Origin: DASRDR01 sp963812945 [NCBI: uncultured Candidatus Rokubacteria bacterium] | GTDB taxonomy: Bacteria; Methylomirabilota; Methylomirabilia; Rokubacteriales | DNA length: 64,000 nucleotides | Direction of reading: 5' to 3' | Assembly: GCA_963812945.1 (NCBI GenBank) | Contig: CAWEXD010000008.1 | Span: 2,232,001 to 2,296,000 of the forward strand | Shown here: positions 33,758 to 43,900 of the stretch, piece after piece | Position numbering within the stretch: position 1 is the first letter of the stretch | Layout of the letters: each line of letters opens with the position of its first letter | Notes under the pieces: model-generated | The model's database searches: none | Seen by the model: only the letters and a program-made list of their open reading frames with translations | What the model was told of the DNA's origin: nothing | Translations under genes and position numbers: made by a program

Positions 33758-34861
33758 GTGCCGCACTACCGGATCGCGGTCGTCGCCGGCGACGGGATCG
33801 GGCCCGAGGTCATCGGCGAGGCGCTCAAGGTCCTCGACGCGGTCGCCGCGCCCGGTCGGCTCGACCTGGCCTTCGAGGAGGTGGAGGCGGGCGCCGCCTG
33901 CTACCGGCGGACGGGGGAGGAGCTCCCGCGCGAGACCCTGGAGGTGTGCCAGGCGGCGGACGCCATCCTCTTCGGCGCCGCGGGACTCCCCGACGTCCGC
34001 TTCCCGGACGGAACGGAGATCGCCCCTCAGCTCACGCTCCGGATCGCGCTCGACCTCTACGTGGGCCTCCGGCCGATCCGCCTCCACCCGGGCGTGCCGA
34101 CGCCGCTCCGGCTCGCCGAGGGGGCGCGGATCGACTACGTCATCCTGCGCGAGAACACCGAGGGGCTCTACGCCTCGCGCGGCGCGGGTGTCCTGGTCGG
34201 CGACCACGTCGCGACCGACACCCTCGTCGTCACGCGCCCCGGCGTCCTCCGGATCTGCCGCCAGGCGTTCGAGCTGGCGCGCCGGCGGCGGGGCGCTCCC
34301 CGTGACGGAGTCCGGCGCGTCACGCTGGTCGACAAGGCCAACGTGCTGAAGAGCTATGCCTTCTTCCGCGCGCTGTTCGACGAGGTCGCGGCCGACTACC
34401 CCGACGTCCAGGCCGAGCGCGCCTACGTCGACGCGATGGCGATGTACCTCGTGCAGCGCCCCGGCCACTACGACGTGGTCGTGGCCGAGAACATGTTCGG
34501 CGACATCCTCTCGGACCTGGCGGCCGCCACGGTCGGCGGCCTTGGCATGGCGCCGTCGGGCGACATCGGCGACCACTACGCCCTCTTCCAGCCCTCCCAC
34601 GGCACGGCGCCCGACATCGCGGGCAAGGGAATCGCCAATCCCCTGGCGACCATCCTTTCGGCGGGGCTCATGCTGGAGTGGCTCGGCCAGCGCGACGGGA
34701 ACGACGATGCCACGAGTGCGGGTCGGCGGATCGAGTCGGCCGTGGACGCGGTGACGCGCGCGGGCCGGTTCCTCACGCCGGACCTCGGCGGGCCCGGAAC
34801 GACGGACGCCGTCGGTGACGCCGTGGTCGCGGCGCTCGACGCCGCGCCCGAGCCGGCCTGA
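33758..34861 (+). CDS. Isocitrate/isopropylmalate dehydrogenase family protein
   Basis: A 367-residue beta-decarboxylating dehydrogenase: [18 protein letters not shown] start, [29 protein letters not shown] (substrate-binding phosphate/Arg region), [12 protein letters not shown], and the metal and NAD site [23 protein letters not shown]. The family covers LeuB, isocitrate, tartrate and homoisocitrate dehydrogenases. No leucine genes are near, and it follows the kinase and PdxA-like genes by 56 bases, so a tartrate- or malate-like acid is the more probable substrate. GTG start. Specificity unresolved. Confidence 0.88.
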   Translation: MPHYRIAVVAGDGIGPEVIGEALKVLDAVAAPGRLDLAFEEVEAGAACYRRTGEELPRETLEVCQAADAILFGAAGLPDVRFPDGTEIAPQLTLRIALDLYVGLRPIRLHPGVPTPLRLAEGARIDYVILRENTEGLYASRGAGVLVGDHVATDTLVVTRPGVLRICRQAFELARRRRGAPRDGVRRVTLVDKANVLKSYAFFRALFDEVAADYPDVQAERAYVDAMAMYLVQRPGHYDVVVAENMFGDILSDLAAATVGGLGMAPSGDIGDHYALFQPSHGTAPDIAGKGIANPLATILSAGLMLEWLGQRDGNDDATSAGRRIESAVDAVTRAGRFLTPDLGGPGTTDAVGDAVVAALDAAPEPA

Positions 34862-34875
34862 GCGCCGGGCATCCC

Positions 34876-35910
34876 ATGCGCGCGATGGTCATCCACCGCC
34901 ATGGAGGCCCGGAGGTCCTGACCTACGAGTCCGCCTGGCCCGACCCCGTTGCCGGGCCTGGCGAGATGGTCGTGCGCGTCCACGCCTGCGCGTTGAATCC
35001 CCTCGACATCTTCACCCGCGAGGGCATGCCCGGGGAGCCGACGCCGCTCCCCCACATCACCGGCGGCGACGTCGCCGGGGTGGTGGCGTCGGTCGGCCCC
35101 GGGGTGGAGCGGCCACGTGTCGGTGACCGCGTGGTCCTGAACCCTTCCTGGGGCTGTGGCGCCTGCGAGTACTGCCGTGAGGGCAAGGTCCCGAAGTGCC
35201 TGCGTGTCCACATGCTCGGCGAGATGGACCCCGGGGGGCTCGCCGAGTACGTGAAGTGCCCGGCACGCCAGGCGATCCCCCTGCCGGAGCACTACCCCTT
35301 CGAGGAAGCGGCGTGCCTGCCGATCACGTTCGGCACCGCCTGGCGGATGCTCGTGACGCACGCGCGCGTCCAGCCCGGCGAGGACGTGCTCGTCCACGGC
35401 GCCGTCGGCGGCGTCGGCCTCGCGGCGATCCAGATCGCCAAGCTCGCCGGAGCACGGGTCTTCGCCACCGCCTCGACGGCCGAGAAGCTCGAGCGGGCGA
35501 CCGAGCTCGGGGCCGACGTCGCGATCAACTATGCCGACGACAAGGACTGGGACGCGACCGTGCGCCGCCTCACCGGGAAACGCGGCGTCGACGTGATCGT
35601 GGAGACCGTGGGCGCCGCCACCTGGGAGCGCTCGATCCGCGCCCTCGGCAAGGGCGGGCGCCTCGTCACCAGCGGCGCCACGTCGGGGCCCATCGGCCCG
35701 ACGGACATCCGCTACCTCTTCCGCCGCGAGCACACGATCCAGGGCTCGAACGGCTGGACCCACAACGATCTGCTCACGATCATGCGGCTCGCCTTCGCCG
35801 GGAAGCTGCGCCCCGTCATCGACCGCGTCCTCCCGCTCGACCAGGTGGCCGACGGCGAGCGGGCGATGGAGCGGCGCGAGGTCATCGGCAAGGTCGTGAT
35901 CCGGCCGTAG
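34876..35910 (+). CDS. Zinc-dependent alcohol dehydrogenase-like protein (MDR family)
   Basis: A 344-residue medium-chain dehydrogenase. Structural zinc cysteines occur as CGACEYCREGKVPKC (near residues 94-108), a pattern typical of true zinc alcohol dehydrogenases. Catalytic-zinc region ACALNPLDIFTREGMPG lacks the usual Cys-His spacing (C-G-SD replaced by C-ALN), so catalytic zinc may be missing, as in quinone reductases. The cofactor loop VHGAVGGVGLAAIQIAKLAG binds NAD(P). It lies 14 bases after the dehydrogenase gene. Substrate unknown; probably part of the same catabolic operon. Confidence 0.85.
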   Translation: MRAMVIHRHGGPEVLTYESAWPDPVAGPGEMVVRVHACALNPLDIFTREGMPGEPTPLPHITGGDVAGVVASVGPGVERPRVGDRVVLNPSWGCGACEYCREGKVPKCLRVHMLGEMDPGGLAEYVKCPARQAIPLPEHYPFEEAACLPITFGTAWRMLVTHARVQPGEDVLVHGAVGGVGLAAIQIAKLAGARVFATASTAEKLERATELGADVAINYADDKDWDATVRRLTGKRGVDVIVETVGAATWERSIRALGKGGRLVTSGATSGPIGPTDIRYLFRREHTIQGSNGWTHNDLLTIMRLAFAGKLRPVIDRVLPLDQVADGERAMERREVIGKVVIRP

Positions 35911-35979
35911 CTGCCTGGAAGAGGTGCGCGCGACGCGCGCGAACGCTCACGCGCCGGAGACTGCCGGGAGGTCGAACGA

Positions 35980-36903
35980 ATGGGCCACGCGCTGCGCTTC
36001 CACGTCCTGATCCTGCCGAACGTGCCGTGGGGCGAGGTGGCCAGGCGCTGCCGACACCTGGAAGAGCTCGGCTTCGACGTCGCCGGGGTGGCCGACCACT
36101 TCACGGACTGGACCAAGCCGGGAAGCCCCTGGCTCGAGGCCTGGACCCTCCTGGCCGCGGTGGCTCGCGAGACCACGCGTCTCCGATTGTCGACGCTCGT
36201 CACCCAGATCCCGCTCCGGAACCCCGCCATGCTGGCCCACCAGGCGCTGACCGTCGACCACGTCTCCGGGGGGCGCCTCGAGCTGGGGCTCGGCGTGGGC
36301 CTGACCACGGACCCGTCGTACACGATGATGGGGATCCCCAACTGGAGCGCCCCGGAGCGAGTGGCTCGGTTCAAGGAGTACGTCGAGGTCGTCGACCGCC
36401 TCCTGTCGAACGAGGTCACGACCTACGAGGGGCGCTTCTACCAGGTGGAAGGCGCCGTGATGAGCCCGCGCCCGGTCCAGCGCCCGCGGCCGCCCATCAC
36501 GATCGCGGCCCTGGGTCCCGTCATGCTGAAGTGCGCCGCCCGACACGGGGACACCTGGAACAGCCTCAGCTTCCTCCGGGACTTCCAGGCCCAGCTGGAC
36601 GAGACGCACGGCCGGATCCGGCTGGTCGACGAGGCATGCAAGGCGATCGGCCGGGATCCCGCCTCGCTCCGGCGGTCCTATCTCATGTTCGATGCCGGGG
36701 CGCGAGCCGGCGGCGGGCTGATCAACTATTACGCCTCGGAGGACGCCTTCGCCGACGTGGTCCAGCGCGTGATCGCGCTTGGGATATCGGAGATCGGCCT
36801 CTACTACCCTGCGCGGGACGAGCAGCGTCCGGTGTTCGAGCGCATCGCGCGGGACGTCATTCCGGCCCTGAAGGCGCGGCACGCGGCCGCCCGCCAGCGC
36901 TGA
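35980..36903 (+). CDS. LLM-class flavin/F420-dependent oxidoreductase
   Basis: A 307-residue luciferase-like TIM-barrel protein. It shares with the LLM gene at 13933 the order of motifs: a short N-terminal strand, EELGFDVAGVADHF, RLRLSTLVTQIPLRNPAMLAHQ, ALTVDHVSGGRLELGLGVGL, and QRPRPPITIAALGP. Probably transfers hydride between F420 or FMN and an unknown substrate. It follows the zinc dehydrogenase gene by 69 bases on the same strand and may be the last gene of the sugar-acid operon. No terminator is apparent in the following 140 bases. Confidence 0.88.
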   Translation: MGHALRFHVLILPNVPWGEVARRCRHLEELGFDVAGVADHFTDWTKPGSPWLEAWTLLAAVARETTRLRLSTLVTQIPLRNPAMLAHQALTVDHVSGGRLELGLGVGLTTDPSYTMMGIPNWSAPERVARFKEYVEVVDRLLSNEVTTYEGRFYQVEGAVMSPRPVQRPRPPITIAALGPVMLKCAARHGDTWNSLSFLRDFQAQLDETHGRIRLVDEACKAIGRDPASLRRSYLMFDAGARAGGGLINYYASEDAFADVVQRVIALGISEIGLYYPARDEQRPVFERIARDVIPALKARHAAARQR

Positions 36904-37009
36904 TCGACTCGGCGTGCGCGAGAGCGCAGCGGCGCGCCGCCACGATCACCCCCACGCATCGGTGTAGGCCTGGTCCGGTGCGGCCCACGTCGACCCCCGG
37001 GCTCTCCGC

Positions 37010-37041
37010 TTGACCACCGGATGCTGATGCGATAGCATCAG
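37010..37041 (+). promoter_or_regulatory. vapBC promoter and probable operator (leaderless)
   Basis: -35 TTGACC (37010-37015), a 17-base spacer, and -10 TAGCAT (37033-37038). A perfect 7-base inverted repeat CTGATGC/GCATCAG with a 4-base centre (37024-37041) covers the -10 box. The antitoxin ATG at 37046 is 7 bases past the -10 and has no Shine-Dalgarno. VapB-type antitoxins repress at such palindromes, so autoregulation is likely. Confidence 0.65.
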
Positions 37042-37045
37042 ATGC

Positions 37046-37288
37046 ATGCGCACCACACTCGACATCGATGAAGACGTGCTCCGGGCCGCCAAGGAGCTCG
37101 CCCGTCGCGAGAAGAAGACAGCCGGCAAGATGATCTCCGAGCTCGTCCGCAGGGCGTTGGGGGCGTCCCCGACGGTTACCGCGGCGAAGGAGCCGAAGCC
37201 GGTACACGGCCTTCGCCCGTTCCCGAGACGCGGCGGGATCGTGACCAACGAGCTGATCGACAGGTTGCGCGAAGACGACGCCTATTGA
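37046..37288 (+). CDS. vapB: VapB-type ribbon-helix-helix antitoxin
   Basis: An 80-residue protein. The N-terminus MRTTLDIDEDVLRAAKELARRE is a classic ribbon-helix-helix strand plus helix that dimerises and binds operator DNA; a second helix with KMISELVRRALG follows. The C-terminal 35 residues (GLRPFPRRGGIVTNELIDRL) form the flexible part expected to block the toxin active site. Its stop overlaps the toxin ATG by one base (TGATG). Related antitoxins belong to the DUF2191-like VapB group. Confidence 0.88.
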   Translation: MRTTLDIDEDVLRAAKELARREKKTAGKMISELVRRALGASPTVTAAKEPKPVHGLRPFPRRGGIVTNELIDRLREDDAY

Positions 37289-37716
37289 TGCGGGCGCTCC
37301 TGGACATCAACGTCCTCATCGCCCTGCTGGACTCGGACCATGCGTCGCACGAGCGCGCGAGAGAATGGTTCGGCCGAAATGCCCCGCGCGGCTGGGCGTC
37401 GTGCCCGATCACCCAGAACGGATGCGTGCGCGTCATGGCGCACCCGGGGTATCCGAACGCGCTGCCGGTTCGTCCCGTCATGGAGCGACTCCGCGAGGCG
37501 ACGCGGAGCCCCTACCACGAGTTCTGGACCGACGATGTGAGCGTGCTGGACCCGAGGGTAGCCGACGCGAGTCGCATCCACGGGCCGCGCCAGTTGACCG
37601 ATCTCTACCTGCTCGCGCTGGCCGTCCGCCGGGACGGATCGTTCGTCACGTTCGACGCATCGGTACCCGCGAGCGCGATCCGGGGGGCCGAGAACAGGCA
37701 CATCGTCACCCTGTAG
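37288..37716 (+). CDS. vapC: VapC-type PIN-domain toxin
   Basis: A 142-residue PIN ribonuclease. Active-site acidic residues: Asp6 in ALLDINVLIALLD, Asp in QLTDLYLLALAV, and Asp in FVTFDASVP. The family motif CPITQNGCVRVMAHPGYPN marks the VapC subgroup that cleaves tRNA or rRNA. ATG overlaps the antitoxin TGA by one base, so the two are coupled; a TTG three bases earlier is a poorer choice. Toxicity is expected to be neutralised by the VapB protein. The next gene is 211 bases away. Confidence 0.88.
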   Translation: MRALLDINVLIALLDSDHASHERAREWFGRNAPRGWASCPITQNGCVRVMAHPGYPNALPVRPVMERLREATRSPYHEFWTDDVSVLDPRVADASRIHGPRQLTDLYLLALAVRRDGSFVTFDASVPASAIRGAENRHIVTL

Positions 37717-37827
37717 CCTGGAGGCCCGTCGCCTGCGTCGCCATCTCATGGGACTGGCTTCCTCCCCGCCCGGGATCGCGACCCAAACGGCATCGCACCC
37801 GCCGCGCGCCCGCCAGGTACTCTTCCG

Positions 37828-37857
37828 CTTGACCCCCGGGCGGCTGCCGGACTACCT
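37828..37857 (+). promoter_or_regulatory. Putative promoter of the twelve-GAF kinase operon
   Basis: -35 TTGACC (37828-37833), an 18-base spacer, and a weak -10 TACCTT (37852-37857). It would give a leader of about 63 bases containing GGAG 10 bases before the ATG at 37927. Confidence 0.4.
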
Positions 37858-37926
37858 TCTGGCCCGTCCACCGTCGCTGGCTGCACTCACCCCGGGGCCG
37901 CTGGCCCGACGACCGGAGACCCGTCC

Positions 37927-40900
37927 ATGGGCGTTCCCGCAGCCAGGAGGCGAGGTCGCTCGAAGTCGCCGGCCGCCGGCAACGGGGCCAGGTCTCGCCA
38001 GGCGCGGACGCCGGGCGCGCGCCCCGCCAAGGACGTCCCGGCCATCCTGCAGGCCATCGCGCGGACCGCCGCGCGGCTCTGCGACGCGTCCGATGCCCAC
38101 ATCTACCGGGTGGAGGGCGACCAGCTCCGGGTCCTGGCGGTCCAGGGGTCCATTCCCACGGTGCGTCCAGTCGGCCAGACGATCCCGATCACCCCGGCGC
38201 TGGCGACCGGCCGGGTCGTCCTCGAGCGCCGGACGATCCACCTGCATGACATCACGACGGCCGCCTCCCAGCGGCGCTACCCCGGGCTCCGAGACCTCCG
38301 GGAGCGGTTCCGCACTCTCCTGCTCGTCCCCCTGCTGCGTGACGACCTCGCCATCGGGCTGATCGCGATCCGTCGCCTTCAGGTCCGCCCGTTCACGGCG
38401 AAGCAGATCGCGCTTCTCCGGACCTTCGCCGACCAGGCCGCCATCGCTCTCGAGAACGAGCGCCTGCGCGAGGCGCTCGAGGCTCGGAACCGAGAGCTGA
38501 CGGAAGGACTCGAGCGCGAGACCGCAACGGGCGACATCCTGCGGATCATCTCCAGGTCGCTGACCGACGTGCAGCCGGTCCTCGAAGCGATCGTGGAGAG
38601 CGCCACCAGGCTCTGCGCCGCGTCGTTCGGATCGATGGTCCGGTTCGACGGGCAGCTGTTGACGCTGGCCGTGCTCTCCGATGCCTCGCAGGAAGAGCGG
38701 GACGCCGCCAGCCGCGTCTTCCCGACGCCCCCCACCCGAGGCACCTCCTCCGGACGGGCCATCCTCGAGCGCCGGATCGTCCACATCCACGACGTGAGAG
38801 ACGATCCCGAGTACACCGCGACAGCGATTCAGCGCGAAACGCTGGGCTATCGGACCGTGCTCGCTGTCCCGCTGCTCCGCGACGCCGAGCCCATCGGGAC
38901 CCTGGTCATGTGGCGGCGCGAGGTCAGGCCCTTCTCCCAGAGGGAGATCGACCTGATGACGACCTTCGCCGACCAGGCCGTCATCGCCATCGAGAACGTC
39001 CGGCTCTTCAATGAGCTGGAAGCCCGCAACCGCGACCTCACCGAGGCGCTCGAGCAGCAGACCGCCACCAGCGAGATCCTGCGCGTCATCTCGAGCTCGC
39101 CCACGGACGTCGAGCCGGTCTTCGACACGATCGCCAGAAGCGCCGCGCGGCTCTGCGATGCCGTGATGAGCGGAGTCCATCGCTTCGACGGAGAGCTGAT
39201 CACTCTCGACGCCCACTACAACATCTCGTCCGATGACCTCGCGGTGTTACAGCGCGACGTCTTCCCCCTTCGACCCGGAAGGGGTAGCGCCAACGGCCGG
39301 GCGGTGCTCGAGCGCCGGACCGTCCACATTCACGACATTCGGACGGACCCGGAGTATCAGCTCCCGGTCATGCAGACGCTGGCAGGCTATCGCACGCTTC
39401 TCGCCGTGCCCATGCTGCGCGAGGGCGTCCCGATCGGAGTGATTTCACTCTGGCGGCACGAGGCGCGCCGGTTCTCAGACAAGCAGATCCGGCTCGTGGA
39501 AACCTTCGCCGACCAGGCCGTCATCGCCATCGAGAACGTCCGCCTGTTCAAGGAGCTGGAAGCCCGCAACCGCGACCTCACGGAGTCCCTGGAGCAGCAG
39601 ACGGCCACCAGCGAGATCCTGCGCGTCATCTCCAGCTCGCCGACCGACGTCCAGCCGGTCTTCGACACGATCGCGGAGAGGGTCGTCAGGCTTTGCGACG
39701 GGCTCTTCGGTGCCGTCTTCAGGTACGACGGGACCCTGATTCACCTCGCCGCTCATCACAACTTCACGGCCGAGGCGCTCGAGGTGTTTCACCGCGTCTA
39801 CCCCAGGGCGCCGAGCCGGGAAACCCAGGCCGCGACCGCAATCCTGGATCGCGCCCCCGTTGAGGTGCGCGACTTCGAGAACACGCCCGGGCTGTCGCCC
39901 CCGTCGGTCGCGCTTGCCCGCGCCTTGGGCTATCGAAGCAACCTGACGGTTCCGCTGCTACGCGAAGGGAATCCGATCGGGGCGATCGCCGTCGCTCGCG
40001 CCGCCGGCGGGGCGTTCTCTGTCAAGCAGCTCGAGCTCCTGAAGACCTTCGCCGATCAGGCGGTCATCGCCATCGAGAACGTCCGCCTCTTCACGGAGCT
40101 CGAGGCGCGCAACCGCGATCTCACCGAGGCGCTCGAGCAGCAGACGGCCACCAGCGAGATCCTGCGTGTCATCTCCAGCTCCCCGACCGACGTCCAGCCG
40201 GTCTTCGACACCATCGTCCAGAGCGTGGTGCGGCTGTGTGATGGCGTGTTCACGACGGTCTTCCGGTTCGATGGCGATCTGATCCACGTCGTCGCCCATC
40301 ACCAGAGCATCACGCCCGAGGGATCCGACCTGTTCCGGAGCGTGTATCCGCTGCGACCCAGTCGGGACAGCGTGATCGCCCGATCGATCCTCGATCGGAC
40401 GGTCATTCACGTGCCGGACGTCGAGAACGACCCCGAGGTCCCCCTGGCGTCGCGACGGCTCGCTCGAGCGGTGGGCTATCGGAGCATCCTTGCGGTCCCG
40501 ATGCTCCGGGAGGGGAACACCATCGGAGCCATCGGGGTCGGCCGACGCGACGTCGACGGAAGGGTGCGCCCGTTCTCGACCCGAGACATCGAGCTCCTGA
40601 GGACCTTCGCCGATCAGGCCGTCATCGCCATCGAGAACGTGCGCCTCTTCAAGGAGCTGGAGGCGCGCAACCGCGATCTCACCGAGGCCCTGGAGCAGCA
40701 GACGGCGACCAGCGAGATCCTCCGCGTCATCTCGAGCTCGCCGACCGACGTGCAGCCGGTGTTCGACACCATCGTCGCGCAGCGCGGTGACGCCTGTGCA
40801 GCGCGCGCATGGGGGCGCGTGTACCGGTACGATGGCGAGCTACTGCACCTCGTCGCCCACCACAACTACCCGCCCGAGGTAGCTCGAGGTTCTGCGGCAG

Positions 40901-43900
40901 ATGCATCCGAGGCCGCCGCAGTCCGACCAGGCGTCCGGTCGGGCCGTCCTCACTCGGGCCGTTGCGCAGATCGAGGACATGCTGGCCGACCCACAGTATC
41001 GGCAGGAGGTCGCGGCGCCGGCGGCTGGCGAAGCATCATCGCGGTACCCATGCTCCGCGAGGGCGTGCCCATCGGGGCGATAGTCATCACCAGAAACGAA
41101 GCCGGTCTCTTTCCCGCCAGGCATATCGACCTGCTGAAGACTTTCGCCGACCAGGCGGTCATCGCCGTCGAGAACGTTCGCCTCTTCCAGGAGCTGGAGT
41201 CGCGCAACCGCGACCTCACCGAGGCGCTGGAGCAGCAGACGGCGACCAGCGAGATCCTGCGAGCGATCAGCAGCGCCCAGACGGACGCGCAGCCCGTGTT
41301 CGAGGCGATCGTCCGCAACGCCGTTCGGCTGTGTGACGGCTTCTACAGCGTGCTGTTCTCGTTCGACGGCGAGTGGATCCACGTGCGGGCCATGCACAAC
41401 GTGTCAGCGGTCGGCGTCGAGGCCTTCGCGCAAAGGTACCCGATGCGGGCGGAGGAGCGGCGGAGCACAATCGCGCGCGTCCTCATGGAGGGCCGCGTGC
41501 TCCGCATCCGGGACATGCATGCCGAAGACCCGGAGGTGCCCCAGGAGTCTCGACGCTTTTCGCAGGTGATGGGCCACCGCTCGTACGTCGCGGTGCCGAT
41601 GGTCAAGGACGGCCGATCCGTGGGCGTCATCGTCGTCTCCCGCCGGGAGGTCGTGCCCTTCTCGGACGCCGAGGTAGCCCTCCTCCAGATGTTCGCCGAT
41701 CAGGCCGTCATCGCCACCGAGAACGTGCGGCTGTTCCAGGAGCTCGAGGCGCGGAACCGCGACCTCACCGAGGCACTGGAGCAGCAGACCGCCACGAGCG
41801 AGGTGCTGAAGGTCATCAGCCGCTCGACGTTCGATCTCCAGCCCGTGCTGGAGACGCTCGTGGAGAACGCGACGCGACTGTGCGCCGCCGAAAGTGGCGT
41901 CATCTGGAGGTCTGACGGCGAGGTCTTTCACGAGGGAGCCAACTACGGGCTTCCGGCGGAGCTGCAGGACTTCTTCGCGCGAAATCCAATCCGTGCCGGG
42001 CGAGGGTCCGTCACCGGGCGAGCCGCGCTCGAGCGCCGCGTGGTCCACATCCCCGACGTCCTGGCAGACCCCGAGTTCCAGCTGGCCGAATCGCAGAAGA
42101 TCGGACGCTACCGCACTCTCCTGGGAGTTCCCATGCTCAGGGAGGGCGTCCTCCTGGGGGTGTTCGCGCTTCAACGGTACGACGTTCGGCCGTTCACGGA
42201 CAAGCAGATCGAGCTGGTGACGACCTTCGCCGACCAGGCCGTCATCGCCATCGAGAACGTCCGCCTGTTCAAGGAGCTGGAGGGCCGCAACAAGGAGCTC
42301 AGCGAGGCGCTCGAGCAGCAAACGGCCACCAGCGAGATCCTGAGCGTCATCAGTAGCTCTCCGACCGACGTCCAGCCGGTGTTCGAGGCGATCGTGCGGA
42401 GCAGTGTACGACTCTGTCGCGGGCTGTTCGGGGCGCTCTACCAGTTCGACGGCGGCATGATGAGTCTGGTGGCCCACCACAACCTCAGCACGGAAGGGCT
42501 CGCGGCGCTCCACCGGGTGTTCCCCATGGGGGCGACCCGCGAGACCTGGGGGGGCCGGGCGATCCTGGACCGAGCCGTCGTCCACGTGCCCGATGTCACG
42601 GCGGAGCCCGATTTCAGGTTCGTGGGCGTGGCCGACGCGATCGGCTATCGCTCCGCCCTCGCGGTGCCTTTGCTTCGCGAGGGAGCACCGATCGGAGCGA
42701 TCCGGATCTCGCGGGCCGAACCCGAGCCCTTCTCCGACAGCCAGATCGCCCTGGTCAAGACCTTCGCCGACCAGGCCGTCATCGCCATCGAGAACGTCCG
42801 CCTCTTCAAGGAGCTGGAGGACCGCAACAGGGATCTCACCGTGGCGCTGGAGCAGCAGACCGCGACCAGCGAGATCCTACGGGTCATCTCCAGCTCACCG
42901 ACCGACGTCCAGCCGGTCTTCGACGCCATCGTGGCCAGCGCCACGCGGCTGTGCGAAGCGGACCTCTCCGGCCTGTACCGGTTCGATGGGACGCTCCTTC
43001 ACTTCGACGCGCAGCACGGGCGCACCCCCGAGGAGATCGAGGCGGCCCGGCTGGCCTTCCCCCAGCCCCTCGGTCGCGCCAGCGTCTCGGCGCGGGCGAT
43101 CCTCGACGCCACGGTCGTCCAGGTCGCCGACGTGCGCGTCGATCCGGAGATGGCCAGCGCCCTCCGGACCGTGTTCCGGACCGTCATGGCAGTTCCGATG
43201 CTGCGCGAGGGACGACCCATCGGGACCATCACCGTCGCGCGACGAGTCGTCGGGCCGTTCTCGGACAAGCAGATCGCCCTCCTCCAGACCTTCGCCGACC
43301 AGGCGGTCATCGCCATCGAGAATGTCCGGCTCTTCAAGGAGCTGGAGGGCCGCAACAAGGACCTCACCGAGGCCCTCGAGCAGCAGACGGCGACCAGCGA
43401 AGTCCTGAAGGTGATCAGCCGCTCGACGTTCGATCTCCAGCCCGTGCTGGACACTCTGATCGAGAGCGCCGTGAGGCTCTGTGGGGCGGATCTTGGGTTG
43501 ATCCTCCGGAAGGATCGGGACCGCTACGGCGTGGCAGCCGGCTACGGGACGACCCCGCAGTACCTCGAGGCACAGCGGAGGCAACCCATCACCCTGGATC
43601 GGGGGTCTGCGACGGGACGGGCAGTCCTCGAGCGGCGCGTCGTGCACATCCCGGACTACAGGCTGGATCCGGAGTACAGCTGGACGTTTCAGGAAGGTGG
43701 GGAGACCCGCACGAACCTGGCCGTCCCCATGCTCAGGGAAGCCGCGGTCATCGGCGTGATCGTGGTCCTGAACATCGAAGTACAGCCGTTCACCGACAAG
43801 CAGATCGAGCTGGTGACGACGTTCGCCGACCAGGCCGTGATTGCCATCGAGAACGTCCGGCTGTTCCAGGAGCTCGAGACACGGACGCGAGAGCTCTCCC

